Source: Zygnema cylindricum
Lineage: Eukaryota; Streptophyta; Zygnematophyceae; Zygnematales; Zygnemataceae
Length of the DNA stretch: 62,000 bases
Direction: 5' to 3'
NCBI GenBank assembly: GCA_037447655.1
Contig: JBBHKE010002129.1
Coordinates: forward strand, 1 to 62,000
The position numbers and the translations under genes were made by a program. Every line of letters starts with the position of its first letter. The first letter of the stretch is position 1. The notes under the pieces were generated by a model that was not told the origin of the DNA, ran no database searches, and saw nothing but the letters and a program-made list of their open reading frames with translations. Shown one piece after another: positions 31,682 to 42,689 of this stretch.

Positions 31682-31686
31682 TGAGG

Positions 31687-32135
31687 GAGAGAGATAGGTA
31701 AATAAACAGGGGGAGAGAGTGGTTGATTGAGAGGGATAGGGAGAGGGAGAGGGAAAGAGAGAGCGAAAGAGACAGCATACTCAAAGGATGAGAGAGAGGG
31801 AAAGGTAAAAGGAGAAGGAGAGAGAGCGAGAGAAGATGAGTCTAGTGAAAGCAAAGGGAGAAAGGGAGGCAAATTGAAAGGGAGAGGGAACGGGAGAGGA
31901 AAATGGAATAGCAGAGGATGAATGAAAGGTAGAGGGAGAAGGAAAAGTGTGCGGCAGATTGAGAAGGAAAAGGAATTAACGGCAAATTTAGAGGGAGAGA
32001 GAGTGGAAGAGGGAGGGCAAACAAAAAAAATGAGATAGAGAGGGAGCAAATTATTACAGGAATGGAGGAGGTTGAGAGGGAGATAGACATAGGTAGGTTC
32101 GTGAGAAGGAGAGGGAGGAAGGGGGAGAGGAGGCA
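31687..32135. repeat. GA-rich low-complexity tract (right of the TRIM)
   Basis: Continuation of the purine-rich tract split by the TRIM: GAGAGGGAGAGGGAAAG-type repeats to about 32135. The minus-strand open frames here are simple-sequence products. Confidence 0.88.
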
Positions 32136-33382
32136 AACGTGGATAGAAATAGAGGGACGCCGGTTATGGCGGGGGAGATGGACACACCACCCGTGAATGG
32201 GAATCTATAAAGGTGAAACCAAGGTGGTGGCCCACTTTTCGCCTACTTCTTTTTGATAAGATGTCAAATCAATGACGGTGCATCTGTCAGATCCCTGATG
32301 AGTAAAAATAAATGGTGGGTTGTTATTCATTGAAAACGAACATTTTTCGTTGGGGACAGTCTGCATTTGGCGTTACATCGCCCCAAATATCACCAACGCC
32401 AAATGTTTTTTTTTTCTATTTATTTCAAGTATTAATTGGAATTTATGGTCCATTTTTCACAAAGAGCCCTTATTAACATTTACGTTAATTGTAATTCATT
32501 GTAAAAGCTCAAGTTGACACCATATTAGAATAAATATTTATGCCTTATGTGTTCGTTGGAATTAAATTAGGGTAATTGTTGACGTTATTTGTACACAACA
32601 CATGTTGTATTATTGACATTAACTTCAACTTAAACCGCAGAAAAAGATTATAAACTAAGGTGAAAGCATTAAAATCGTGAATTCACAACTTTACGTCGTC
32701 GCATGTTGGCGTGTCATATTATACAGTTAATTTCATTTTGATTATATGACTTTCCAAATTCGAACATACTTCATGTTCACAGAACAAAAAAGGTGATTGT
32801 GGGTGAATGTGTGTGAACGTGTTTTTTGGCGACTAGATTAAATTAATATTTATGGGCAAACGTTCTTATGCGTGCGCGTCTGATTTGATTAATTTTTCGA
32901 ATTTTTTCACCTAAAAATGCACATTTATGTACGGTTTAACATAGACTGTACATCACATTATTTAGATATTGTTATACTCGTATTCTGTACGGTGTTTTGT
33001 AGGTTACCATAATGAACGTCATGGAAAAATGAAAATCATGTATCCTATTTAAGTATAAAAATCCAAATTTCAAGGACCCAAATTAGGGTTACATACTCTA
33101 ACAAACATTCGCGGTGTAGCATCCTGTAATGTTGGCCGTACGACTACATTATTTCTTGATGGAACGCCACCTTAAGTATTGTTGCTAACACTAATAGCAA
33201 TCTCAAAGTGTACTGTCCTGTCGTAACTAGGCGAACAAGTCTCTCAAACTCAAAAGGCGTGTGATCGCACAGAAATGTATGCGGGCCTCAAAAATTATTA
33301 GGGCAAACAGTTACTACATCGCGATTTTGAATCGCCCGTTGTTCCTTCATATGTTAATCGGACTACTGCATACTATTTATAT
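32136..33382. other. AT-rich stretch without recognisable gene
   Basis: No coding motif seen. It contains a perfect 11-base inverted repeat (32364-32374 CATTTGGCGTT, 32395-32405 AACGCCAAATG) followed at once by about ten T. It also contains a dispersed repeat at 33056-33130 that recurs at 49816-49900. Confidence 0.5.
32364..32415 (+). other. Hairpin followed by a T-run
   Basis: 11-bp perfect stem, 20-base loop (32375-32394), then a run of about ten T from 32406. Such a layout can end RNA polymerase III transcripts. No A/B boxes are seen close upstream, so a transcript is not implied. Confidence 0.4.
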
Positions 33383-34143
33383 TAGTGTTGTGTATCGGTA
33401 AGGATTTGCCAATAACCTATATGGACCTTTTTTCAGGTACCGGATAATCGATTTATTGGTAAGATATATCCCCATTGGTATTATCTCCAATAAATACCCG
33501 ATATTTATCGGTTTTATTGGCAATAACATCGATCTCGATAATTATTGGCGATACTTGTACGGACCCTACAGATAAATGTACGGCTAATACATTCAACTGT
33601 AAATGTTATTCCCAAGACGCGCCCTTCTAACAACCCCTATCTACTAAGGTGTACCAATCAGATCGCATAAATAGTACACAAAAAATACAGTAGCTACCAT
33701 GAAATCTGTACGATTTTGGTACGAATCCAGTAAAAACGATGTACCTTTCAAATACGACGCCATGGCTTTGTCCCTTTCTTCCTTGGGATCCACTGGGGGC
33801 CTGCCACGTGTCAATCTGTTGGCATTTTGGCAAAAGCTGCCAAAAGAGCCATTCCGGGATACCGGCACTCACGCTGGCCGTCGGCTCGTATTTTCTCATT
33901 CCAAGTTGTCCGTTCGATTCCGGCGGCGTGCAGAATGTTATTTTGCATCCTTTGTACTTTTACCAATCTATGTTCACCAGTTTGTTGATACAATTTTGTA
34001 AGTTGCCGTAAAATTCCTGTTCAGTTAACCGGCCAACTTTTATGTGCTGCGCTGTTCGTAATAAATCGCAGTTAAACATAGACGGAACAGAATCGTATAC
34101 GTGGCATGCCACGCTATATAAAGTAAATAATATAATACAGTAT
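33383..34143 (+). repeat. Truncated hAT-type MITE
   Basis: Starts with TAGTGTTGTGTATCGGTAA, identical to the terminal repeat of the complete copy at 50135-50999. It then shows the TATCGG/TTATTGG-rich part, the CTTTGTCCC...GGGATCCACTGG segment, and the GGCATGCCACG palindrome (34103-34113). It corresponds to the complete copy in reverse. The other end is cut off by the copia B1 LTR that begins at 34149. Confidence 0.82.
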
Positions 34144-34148
34144 GTTAT

Positions 34149-35038
34149 TGTTGAAAATAATTAATTAATAATTCACTTCCCTATTTTAGTTTTGCTTTAA
34201 AGAAAGAGAGTGAGGATCAAAGGCGCGCCATGGCTGCCGCCATATTTAGAAAGTGGCAGTTTTTGAAGTAAATGGTATTTTACTAAAATGATGCCTAAGT
34301 CTAGATTTGAACCTATGACCTCTAGATTCTATAAAGCCTAACGCTTTATCCATTAAGGCGTTACGAAACGATACACGTGACGGGTTTCATAAATATATAA
34401 ACATTAACGCAACAGCTAATTAACAGCAGACTAACCAAAAGGAGCAATTTCTGCATGTACGCAAATTTGAACCGTGTAAAATATGTTTTGATCGGACGGC
34501 CGACATTATAGCCGCCACGCGAAGTGAGTTTTTTGGGAGCAACCGGAGATAGCGTCACGCGGTGCCACGTGGCGCCACATTATTTGATACTAGAGAAGAT
34601 GGGAGGAGGAACCATGGCTTCCGATTTGACAGGTGTCACCTTGTAGACCTTGTCGTACAATGGCCGTACAATAAGTACATCGCCCATTGTACCTTCTTGT
34701 ACTATATAGTGTTCCTATTGGACTAGGGTTTAGTAGTAGGTAGTCGTGAGTAGGTAGACCGAGACTTAGTAATATTTAGGTACCTCTCTCTCTAAGAGAG
34801 CTTGTAACTATAAAGGTCATCTTTGACCTACCATAACTTACTGCTCCGGGGAGCAAATTCAATGATTCTTTTTGCGTTTGACTCAGGGGAGTCTTGTCCT
34901 CACAATGGTGAGAGTGGTCAGAATATTTGTGTGCCTGGGCAGCGCTTATTCAGCGGGAAAGTAGAAGGGGCAAATATTATCCTAGAGGCTTTACATAGGC
35001 TGCTAATTTTGTGGGTCAATAGAGACCACAGAATTTTA
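34149..35038 (+). repeat. 5' LTR of copia B1
   Basis: 890 bases, starts TGTTGAAAATAATTAATT. It ends GAATTTTA where the other B LTRs end AATTGCA. It holds GCCACGTGGCGCCAC (34564-34578), a CGTACAATGGCCGTACAA cluster at about 34655-34672, and on the minus strand a tRNA-like module. Confidence 0.88.
34298..34370 (-). other. tRNA-like module, antisense in LTR B1
   Basis: On the minus strand CGCCTTAATGGATAAAGCG (34342-34360) is A-box-like and GGTTCAAATCT (34303-34313) B-box-like. They are spaced about 30-40 bases apart with a GGTCATA segment before the B box. Confidence 0.55.
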
Positions 35039-35053
35039 GGTTATGGGCCCACC
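35039..35053 (+). other. Primer-binding site of B1 (perfect anticodon-arm match)
   Basis: GGTTATGGGCCCACC, a 15-base perfect complement of the anticodon arm of plant initiator tRNA-Met. It follows the LTR without a spacer and is read in the gag frame as V-M-G-P-P. Confidence 0.8.
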
Positions 35054-36100
35054 CTCTAGGGTGCCCATATTTGATGGATCAGACTTCATTTATTGAGAAA
35101 TTATGATGGAGGGAGTACTATTTGAGAAGCACCTATGGGGCATAGTGTTTGGACAAATTCGATGCCCACATCCACCTAGGTTTGGAGGGACACACTTTTT
35201 TGGCACCTCCGCCTCTACAGTTGGTAGAACAGCTGACACCATCACCGAGGATGAAGATGAGGAAGGAGAGGATAATGTCATGGAAAGAGAAAAGGGAGAA
35301 TTTGCAACTCAAGCGACACCATTGCCGAAGGCGATATCGGCAGCAGCACCACCAAAAACGGCGACAAGGGTTTAGACCGAAAGATCGGAGTATGAATATT
35401 GGAACTACAAAGACAAGGTTGCTAAGATCTTAATTCTTAAAAGTGTAGCAAAGGGCATTGCCATTCCCCTTGTGCATGTCCAATCTTCATCTCAGATTTG
35501 GATATCACTAGTTAATAAATATAAGAGTGGATCATTGCAGCAACAACACTAGGCCGAAAATAAGATTGCAACTTATACTTATAAAGGAGGAACTATGAAT
35601 AATTATTGCAATGATTTAGGAGCATTATTTGGAGAGTTAGAGAGTGCACGTAACTCATGGTCTGAGAGACAAAGAGTGAACAAATTAATGATGAAACTAC
35701 CTAAAGAGTATGAGAATATCATTAACCGATTGCAGGACATGGGAGATAGCAATTGGAATTGGGACACAGTGGGAATGATTTTAGTGAAAGAAAGCACTAT
35801 AGAGCTTAAGAGAGGGAATCCATGGGTTCAAGCATTGTCTGCAGGAGCTGATTGGCGGAAGCGTGATGAGGAGAGAAGGAAAGATCCTTATTGAAACTTT
35901 GGTGGAAGAGGACAAGGAGGTGGCAGATTTGATAGACAGGGGAGAGGAACTTCTCGAGGAGGATTATGTCACTTCTGCAAGAAACCGGACACTATATGGC
36001 AGATTGTGTCATACTTGCAGATCTTTGACTGAAAGATGGTCAAGGAACCTCAAGGGATGGAGGAAAGAAAAAGGCTTTCCTGACTCAAGTTCATGATGAG
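35054..36100 (+). pseudogene. gag: B1 gag
   Basis: SRVPIFDGSDFIY, a stop, MMEGVLFEKHLWGIVFGQ, an insert rich in acidic residues, then YEYWNYKDKVAKILILKSVAKGI, SSQIWISLVNKYKSGS, MNNYCNDLGALFGELE and VNKLMMKLPKEYENIINRLQDM, which follow the UBN2-type copia gag. The zinc knuckle near 35967-36010 begins CHFCKKP, then shifts frame (GHYMADC in the neighbouring frame). Stops at about 35550 and 35892. Confidence 0.82.
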
Positions 36101-36103
36101 GAA

Positions 36104-36760
36104 GTGGAAAGAAAAACTAAACCACAAGAGGAGCTTAAGGAACTTCTTCTTAATGCGAAAAACACTAAAAAGCATGTCGACATTCCATGGAGACAAAAGT
36201 GTGCTTTCGGAGGTAAGAGGAATCCACCCGAGGATGGGTGGATCATAGACTCAGGGGCTTCAATGCATATGTGCAAAGATAAGCGGTGGTTCACTAAATT
36301 GAGAAAGATCCCAACAGTTGAGATAGAGTACGGAGATGGTAGAGTAGAAACCACAAGTCTTGTTGGAACTGTTGACTTGAAGGTTATGGTTAATGGAAAG
36401 GCCTCAATTGTAACACCCTCAGAAGTTCTTTACATTCCACAGCATAGTAAGAACTTGGTCTCAACAGCTGTCTTAGATGAAAAGGAGTTTGAAACAGGAA
36501 CTAGGAAAGGAATCTTCACAGCAAGCTTTGATAATGAGGTTTATTTCATAGCTGAGAAGGGCAGTCAGGGAATGTTCAGAATTGTGCTTTGCAATGAAAA
36601 GAGTGTTCTCTACTCGTGTGCAAGTGAGATGATGTTTTGGCACAAAAGGTTGGGGCATGTGCATCTAGATAGATTAAAGAAAATGAAGAAAAAGGGAATA
36701 GTGGAGGGTATTACTTTTGAGGATGATGAGACCTTTGATGATTGGAGTGGATGTGCTTAA
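36104..36760 (+). pseudogene. pol: B1 protease and integrase zinc domain
   Basis: Uninterrupted 218-aa frame: WIIDSGASMHMCKDKRWF (DSGAS protease site), VLYIPQHSKNLVS, then MMFWHKRLGHVHLDRLKKM and DWSGCA. The last two hold the histidines and first cysteine of the HHCC domain. Ends at TAA 36758-36760, and the copy breaks off a few bases later. It is the best-preserved protease of the B family here. Confidence 0.85.
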
Positions 36761-37161
36761 GGGAAGATGCAGCCATATTGTACAATGGTTGTACGATAAG
36801 TTCATCACCCACTGTACCTCCATGTACTATATAGTGTTCCTATGGGACTACGGTTAAGTAGTAGGTAGTCGTGAGTAAGCGGGCCAACACTTAGTGAAAT
36901 TTAGGTACCTCTCTCTAAGTGAGCTTTTAACTATAAAAGTCATCTTTGACCAACTATAACTTACTGCTCAAGGGAGAAAATTTAGTGATTTTTTTTGGGT
37001 TCGTCTCAGGGCACTCGAATCCTCACAGGGCTGAAGGTGGTTAGAATACTTTTGTGCCAGGGTGGCACTTATTCATCGGGAAAGAAGAAGGGGCATAAAT
37101 TATTGTAGAGGCTTTACATAGGCTGCCTTTACCGTGGGTCAATAGAGACCACATAATTGTA

Positions 37162-37176
37162 GGTTATAGGCCCACC
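37162..37176 (+). other. Primer-binding site of B2
   Basis: GGTTATAGGCCCACC: one mismatch to the anticodon-arm complement of initiator tRNA-Met. Confidence 0.72.
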
Positions 37177-38180
37177 CTCTAGGGTGCCCATATTTGAGAG
37201 ATAATACTTTCTTTATTGGGAAATAATGATGGAGGGAGAAATCTTAGAGAAGCACCTAAGAGGCATAGTGTCCAGACAAAATCGATACCCACCTCAACTG
37301 GGGTTTGGAGGAACACGTTTTTCAGGAACCTCTGCCACTACATCTACCACAACATCTACTACCATCTCCAATTAAGGCAAAGAGGAGAGGAAATTATCAT
37401 GGAAGGAGAAAACGGAGGAGTCGTAACTCAAGGGACTCCATTATCAAGGACGATATCGGCAGCATCACCACCAGCAATGGTGACTAAGAGTCAGACTGAG
37501 CGTTCAAAGTATGAAAAGTGGAACTATAAAGACGAGGTCTTAATCCTCAAAATTGTAGTGAAAGGCATTGCCATTCCCCTTATGGGTGTCAGGTCATCCT
37601 CTCAGATTTGGGTATCACTAGTTAACAAATACAACAATGGATCATTGTAGCCGCAACAGCTGGTAGAAAATAAGATTGAAGCCTATAATTATAAGGGAGG
37701 ATCTATGAATGATTATTGCAATGATTTAGGTGCATAAATTGACAAACTACAGAGTGCAAGTAACTCATGGTCTAAGAGACATAGAGTAAATACATTGATG
37801 ATGAAACTACTTGAAAAATATGAGAATATCGTTAACCGATTGTATGATACAGGAGACAGCAATTGAAACTGGGATGATATTGTGGGAATGATTTTAGTAA
37901 AAAAGAGCACCATAGAACTTAGGAGTGGGATTCCATGTATCTAATCATTATGTGCTGGATGTAATTGGCGGAAGTGTGATAAGGAGAAATGGAAAGATTC
38001 CAATGAAAAATTTGGAGCAAAAGGAAAATGAGGTGGCACGTTTGATCAACAGGAAAGAGGGGCTCCTCAAGGAGGACTATGTAACTTCTACAAGAAATCA
38101 GGGCACTATATGGCGGATTGTGTGAAACTTGCACATCTTTAACTGAAAGATGGATAATGAACCTCAAGTGATGGAAGATA
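37177..38180 (+). pseudogene. gag: B2 gag
   Basis: SRVPIF, YWEIMMEGEILEKHLRGIVS, then the 37216-37650 frame: KYEKWNYKDEVLILKIVVKGIAIPL and SSQIWVSLVNKYNNGS. It continues with stops through MNDYCNDLG and MMKLLEKYENIVNRLYDT to a degraded knuckle near 38080. Homologous to B1 gag throughout. Confidence 0.78.
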
Positions 38181-38743
38181 GAAAAAAAGGTTTCTTGACT
38201 CAAGTTTATGATGAGGAAAAGGACGAAGAAACCGAACCAAAAGAAGAGCTTGAGGAGCGTATTCTTAATTCGAAAACCACTGAGAAGCATATTGACATTC
38301 CACGGAGATAGAAGTGTGCTTTCAAAGGTAAGAGGGACCCACCCGAGGATGGGTTGATCATAGACTTAGGAGCCTTAATGCATATATGCAAAGATAAGAG
38401 ATGGTTTACCAAATTGAGAAAGATCCTAACAATTGAGATAGGGTACGAAGATGGTAGAGTATAATCCACAAGTCTTGTTGGAACTTTTGACTTGAAGGTT
38501 CTTGTTTATGGAAAAGCGTCAATTGTAACACTCTCAAATTTTCTTTACATTCCACAGCTTAGCAAGAACCTCGTATCTACAACTGTCCTCGACGAAAATG
38601 AATTTGAAACAGGAACTAAGAAAGGAATCTTCACAGTAAGCTTTGATAATAAAGTCTATTTGATAGCTCAGAAAGACAATCAAGGAATGTTCATAATTGT
38701 ACTTTGAAATGAAAAGAGTGTTCTCTATTCTTTTGCAAGTGAT
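38181..38743 (+). pseudogene. pol: B2 protease
   Basis: The active-site region is degraded (LIIDLGALMHICKDKRWF; DSG is changed to DLG). Downstream the frame 38492-38707 keeps VLVYGKASIVTLSNFLYIPQLSKNLVS. Several stops. Confidence 0.75.
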
Positions 38744-39640
38744 ATGATGCTTTGGCAAAAAAGGTTGGGGCATATGCATCTAGATAGTTTAAAGAAAATG
38801 AAGAAAAATAGAATAGTGAATGGTATAACTTTTGAGGATGATAAGACCTCAGATGATTGCACAGGATTTGCCCAAGGGAAGATTCCTAGACTTCCATTTC
38901 CAAAGGCAACCATATTTAAAAGAGAGAAAGTATTGGATCTAATTCACACGAATGTTTGGGGACCTGCTAGGTTTGCTTCACATAGGGGGAAGAGATGGAT
39001 GTTAACCATCACTGATGATTTGTCTAGATACACCAAGGTATACTTTGTCAAAAATAAGTCGGAGATATTGAGATGTTTCAACGTGTATAGAGTTCGCAGT
39101 GAAAAACTACATGTAACGTTAATAAGAGAGATAAAAAGTGATAATGGGAAAGAATACACCTCAAGGGAATTTGAAGAATTTCTTAAAGAATAAGGAATTT
39201 ATATTGAGAAAACAGTTCCCTACAATCCGGAACAAAATTGAGTAGCAAAAAAAGTGAATAGAACTTTAAGAGACATTTCGAAAAGTATGTTAATTGATAA
39301 GAGGATAGGGTTGCAGTTTTGGGCCGAGTCTAAGAACTATGCTAATTTCATCAACAATAGAGTCCTATCTTCAACAAATAAGGAGGAAACTCCGTATGAT
39401 AGGTGGACAGGAAGAAAGCCAAATTTGTCTAGTTTGGGAGTGTTTGGAAATCAAGTCAATAGTTTGGATTCCATTAAAATAGAAGTTACACGGAAGAGGG
39501 AAACCATGATATCTTGTAGGATATGATAAGAGCACAAAAGGATACCGAGTGCATGACTTGAAAAAGAGAGATATCATTTTGGTAAAACACATAGTGGTGA
39601 TAAATGAATTAAATTCCATTGATCCATTCAAATATAATAA
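38744..39640 (+). pseudogene. pol: B2 integrase
   Basis: MLWQKRLGHMHLDSLKKM and FAQGKIPRLPFP (zinc domain), D in LIHTNVWGPA changed to N, D in REIKSDNGKEYTS, and YNPEQN-stop-VAKKVNRTL around the catalytic E. Then AESKNYANFINNRV and DRWTGRKPNLSSLGVFG. Broken by stops at 39190 and 39240. Confidence 0.8.
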
Positions 39641-40800
39641 ATAAGTCAAAATCAGATTTGTACCGGATAAGTTTTCTGAATTTGACTTTGAAAATGAAGA
39701 GAAGGAAGATGGAGAAAAGGAAAAATATGCAAATCTACCACAAGTGAAGGAGGAAAGGACAACATTAAAGGTAACGCCACAATACAATGTGGAAATCCAT
39801 GAGGAACTTGATGAGATACCGGAATTGGAAGATAGGGGAGCTCAAAATATTCTTAAACGAAACCGAAGGATGCCTTTTATACCGACTTCAGATTTTAAAG
39901 GGGGAAGGAGAAGTAGTAAACAACTTCAAGAAAGATAGGTAAATAACCAACTCACAAAGATGTCTCAATCTGATATACCTCAGACATAATTAGAGGCCAT
40001 AACCACACCAAAAAGTAGCCGGTGGATCATTAATACAAATGAAGACATTGCCTCCATCATGGAAGCCAATACATGGGAGTTGGTAGATAATCCACCCGAC
40101 CGAAAACCGATTGGATGTAAGTGGGTTATTAAGCTCAAACTTAACTCTGATAATTTCATTCAAAGATACAAAACAAGGTTGGTTGCTAAAGATTATACTC
40201 AGAAAGACGAAATAGACTACGAAGAAACCTTTCCACCTCTTATGAGATTTTATTCTGTCAATTCCTCTAAAGTTTAGCCACAACATAAGATATGGAAATA
40301 CACCAATTGAATATTGAAACCGCCTTTTACACGAAAAGTTGGAAAAATAAATTTACAAGAGACAACCAGAAGGATTCGTGGAATGTAAAGTATGAAAACT
40401 GATAAAATCACTGTATAGGCTTAAGCAAGCCCCGCGAGAGTAGAATATAAAGCTGGACGAATTTTTGACCGGTTAAACGTATATCAAAATTAGTACACAT
40501 AACTCCATATATTTATTTGAGGATGAGAATTGAATGATATTTATTTGTATTTATATAGATGATTTGTTCGTCTTACGCAAGTCGTTAGATAAAATTAACA
40601 AACTAAACAAATCATAGAAGCTGTTTTGACATGAAAGATCTCGGCCAAGTAGAATACATTTTGGGAATTCAGATGGAGAAGATAGAAGAAACATAATTAT
40701 AAGAATCACTCATAAAAAACCAATCAGTAATATGCTAGAAAAAATTTAGATGGAGAAAGCGAATGGATGTACTACCCATATGGATCTGAAAAAGTGTTTG
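39641..40800 (+). pseudogene. pol: B2 reverse transcriptase
   Basis: Acidic linker to 39940 (ELDEIPELEDRGAQNI), then IMEANTWELVDNPPDRKP, IGCKWVIKLKLNSDNFIQRYK, a degraded middle, and IYIDDLFVLRKS around 40548 (catalytic YVDD read as YIDD). Many stops between. Confidence 0.78.
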
Positions 40801-41556
40801 ACAAGAGTGAAGAGGGAGGAATATTGATCATTAATGATAAGATGGATGAGATAGAAAGAAGATTTATGGAAAATACCCCTTATCGGCATATTCTAGACAA
40901 TTTAATCTATTTTATGAATTGTACCCGGCTGGATATAGCTGTAGCTATAAGAGTCCTGAGCAATAGTCTAAATGAACCCATAAAGAGAGACAAGGAGGCT
41001 GCCAAAAGGATGATGAGGTATCTGGTGGGGACAAGGGAATTGTGGTTGTATTTAGGGGGAGAGCACACTAACATCACCACTTAGAATGATGCATGTTATG
41101 GAGATGTGCTTTTCAAGCGGTGTACAACTAGATATGTGTTGCAACATGGATTTGGTGCATGTAGTTGGAGGAGCAAGCAACAAAAATTAGTTGCTCTGTC
41201 CACTATGGAGCCTGAATACATGGCTTTTTGTGCTGCCACCAAAAAATTAATGTGGGTGAAATCTCTTCTTATAGAACTTGGGTTCATTAAGTTTGGAACT
41301 CAAAATGTTTTTGGTGATAATCAAGCTCCTATCTATATTGGAGCTCATCCGAAACATCACTTCAAAGCTAAGCATAACGATATTAGACTAAGCTTTGTCA
41401 AAAAGAAGGTTGAAATAAAAATCATTTAACTAGTTCATAAAACTGATAAACAAATGATTGCAGGGATGATGACAAGACTAGTGTCTTCACCTAAGTTTAT
41501 TCATTGTAGAGAAAATTGTGGATTAAAATTGAAAAGTGAGTACGAATTAAAAGGAG
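40801..41556 (+). pseudogene. pol: B2 RNase H and pol end
   Basis: FMNCTRLDIAVAIRVLSNSLNEP, MMRYLVGTRELWLYLGGEHTNITT (40767-41084), then RYVLQHGFGACSWRSKQQKLVA, ALSTMEPEYMAFCAATKKLM and FGDNQAPIYI (41106-41429). Homologous to A1 15108-15737, with one stop between and a purine tract at the end. Confidence 0.8.
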
Positions 41557-42438
41557 TGTTGAAAAGAGGTAGTTAATAGTTCACTTCTATATTTAGTCAG
41601 AGTTTAAAGTGAGAGAGAGGGGACCAAAAGCACGCCATGGCTGCCACCTTATTTTGAAGGTGGCAGACTGAAGTAGAGATTAATTTACCGAAATGTTCCC
41701 TAAATCGGTATTTAAACCTGCGACCTGCATTTCCTATATAGCCAGGCGCCTTAACCATTTAGCTGGTAACAAAAAATACAATTGACACGTTTCACAAATA
41801 CTTAAATAGTAACGCGACGGCTAATTCACACCAAAATAACGTCGAGGCGCATGTGAAACAATTCATGCACGGACGCGAATCCGAACATTGTATATACATT
41901 TGATCAGATGACCATCGTTGCAAGCGCCACCAAAAATGAGCTTTTGATGGCCTTTAGAGATAGCGTCACACAATGCCACGTGGCGCCACATTATTGGATA
42001 CCGGAGATGATGGGAGGAGGAACCATGGCTTTCGATTTGACAAGCGTCACCTTGAATGTAGAATGGCCATACAATAAGTACATCGCCCACTGTACCTTCT
42101 TGTACTATACAATGTTGCTATTGACTAGGGTTTAGTAGTAGGTAGTCTTGAGTAGGCGGACTAAAACTTAGTGAAATTTAGGAACCTCTCTCTAATAGAG
42201 CTAATAACTATAACCGTCATGTCTGACCATCCATAACTAACTGTTCACGGGAGCAAGTTTAGAGATTCAGTTTAGGTTCGGATCAGGGGAGTCGAGTCCT
42301 CACAAAGGTGAGGGTGGTCAAAATACTTGTGGGCTTGGGTGGCACTTATTCATTCGGAAAGAACAATGGACATAAATTATCCTAGAGGCTTTACATAGGT
42401 TGCCTATATTGTGGGTGAATGGAGACCACAAAATTGCA
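41557..42438 (+). repeat. 3' LTR of copia B2
   Basis: 882 bases, TGTTGAAAAGAGG to CAAAATTGCA. On the minus strand: A box CCAGCTAAATGGTTAAGGCGCC-type sequence (41745-41766) and B-box-like GGTTTAAATACC (41707-41718). CCACGTGGCGCCAC at 41976-41989. The end contains ATGGAGACCACAAAATTGCA, the start of gag in complete copies. Confidence 0.88.
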
Positions 42439-42689
42439 CAAACAATTGGACAGTATAATTTCCGTTCAAAATAGAATTAAGTGTCGTTGAAAAATCAATC
42501 AAGCATCTTAAACCTCAAAATTTTCTTTTAATTTTTGTGTGTTCTTGGTAAAATTCAAATGTTTCCTAATGTGACCTAAAAAATCAAACCCTCATCATCT
42601 TAGTGGTTGCAAGCATATTATTTTTCATTTTTCTCATCTTTGGTCACATCATCATTGTCATTACAAAATTGACGAAGTAACGCGTCTTT
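42439..42689. other. AT-rich spacer
   Basis: Sequence right of the B2 LTR. Nothing recognised. It may include the end of the Harbinger-type element that follows. Confidence 0.3.

Larger units (their letters stand above)
31148..31686 (+). mobile_element. TRIM (miniature LTR retrotransposon) with tRNA-like LTRs
   Basis: LTR1 31153-31378 (226 bases) and LTR2 31436-31681 (246 bases) start TGTTAGATT/TGTTGGATT and end AAATCAACA. The internal part is only 57 bases: primer-binding site TGGTATCGGAGCC directly after LTR1 and a purine tract GTGAGGGGGG before LTR2. Flanks are TGAGG on both sides (31148-31152, 31682-31686), a perfect 5-bp duplication. There is no coding capacity, so it must be moved by enzymes of another element. 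Each LTR carries an A box and a B box of a tRNA-type promoter in sense orientation. I see no hammerhead core, so it is not a retrozyme by this test. Confidence 0.9.
34149..36768 (+). mobile_element. Copia B1: 5' LTR, gag and protease, 3' truncated
   Basis: LTR 34149-35038, primer-binding site 35039-35053, gag to about 36100, protease and the start of integrase to 36760. The sequence then jumps at about 36768 into the middle of another B-family LTR, the start of B2. 5' flank GTTAT. The insertion cut a MITE. Confidence 0.85.
36769..42438 (+). mobile_element. Copia B2, missing the first half of its 5' LTR
   Basis: LTR remnant 36769-37161, primer-binding site 37162-37176, internal region to 41556, 3' LTR 41557-42438. 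All domains are present in copia order, but many stops and shifts occur. A polypurine tract TTAAAAGGAG precedes the 3' LTR. No target duplication can be tested because the 5' end is lost in the junction with B1. Confidence 0.85.

Noticed and set aside
32288-32352. CTGATGAG followed by GAAA, reminiscent of a hammerhead ribozyme core
   Set aside because: The bases between cannot form the required stem II next to the core, and no GUC cleavage site sits in the right place.
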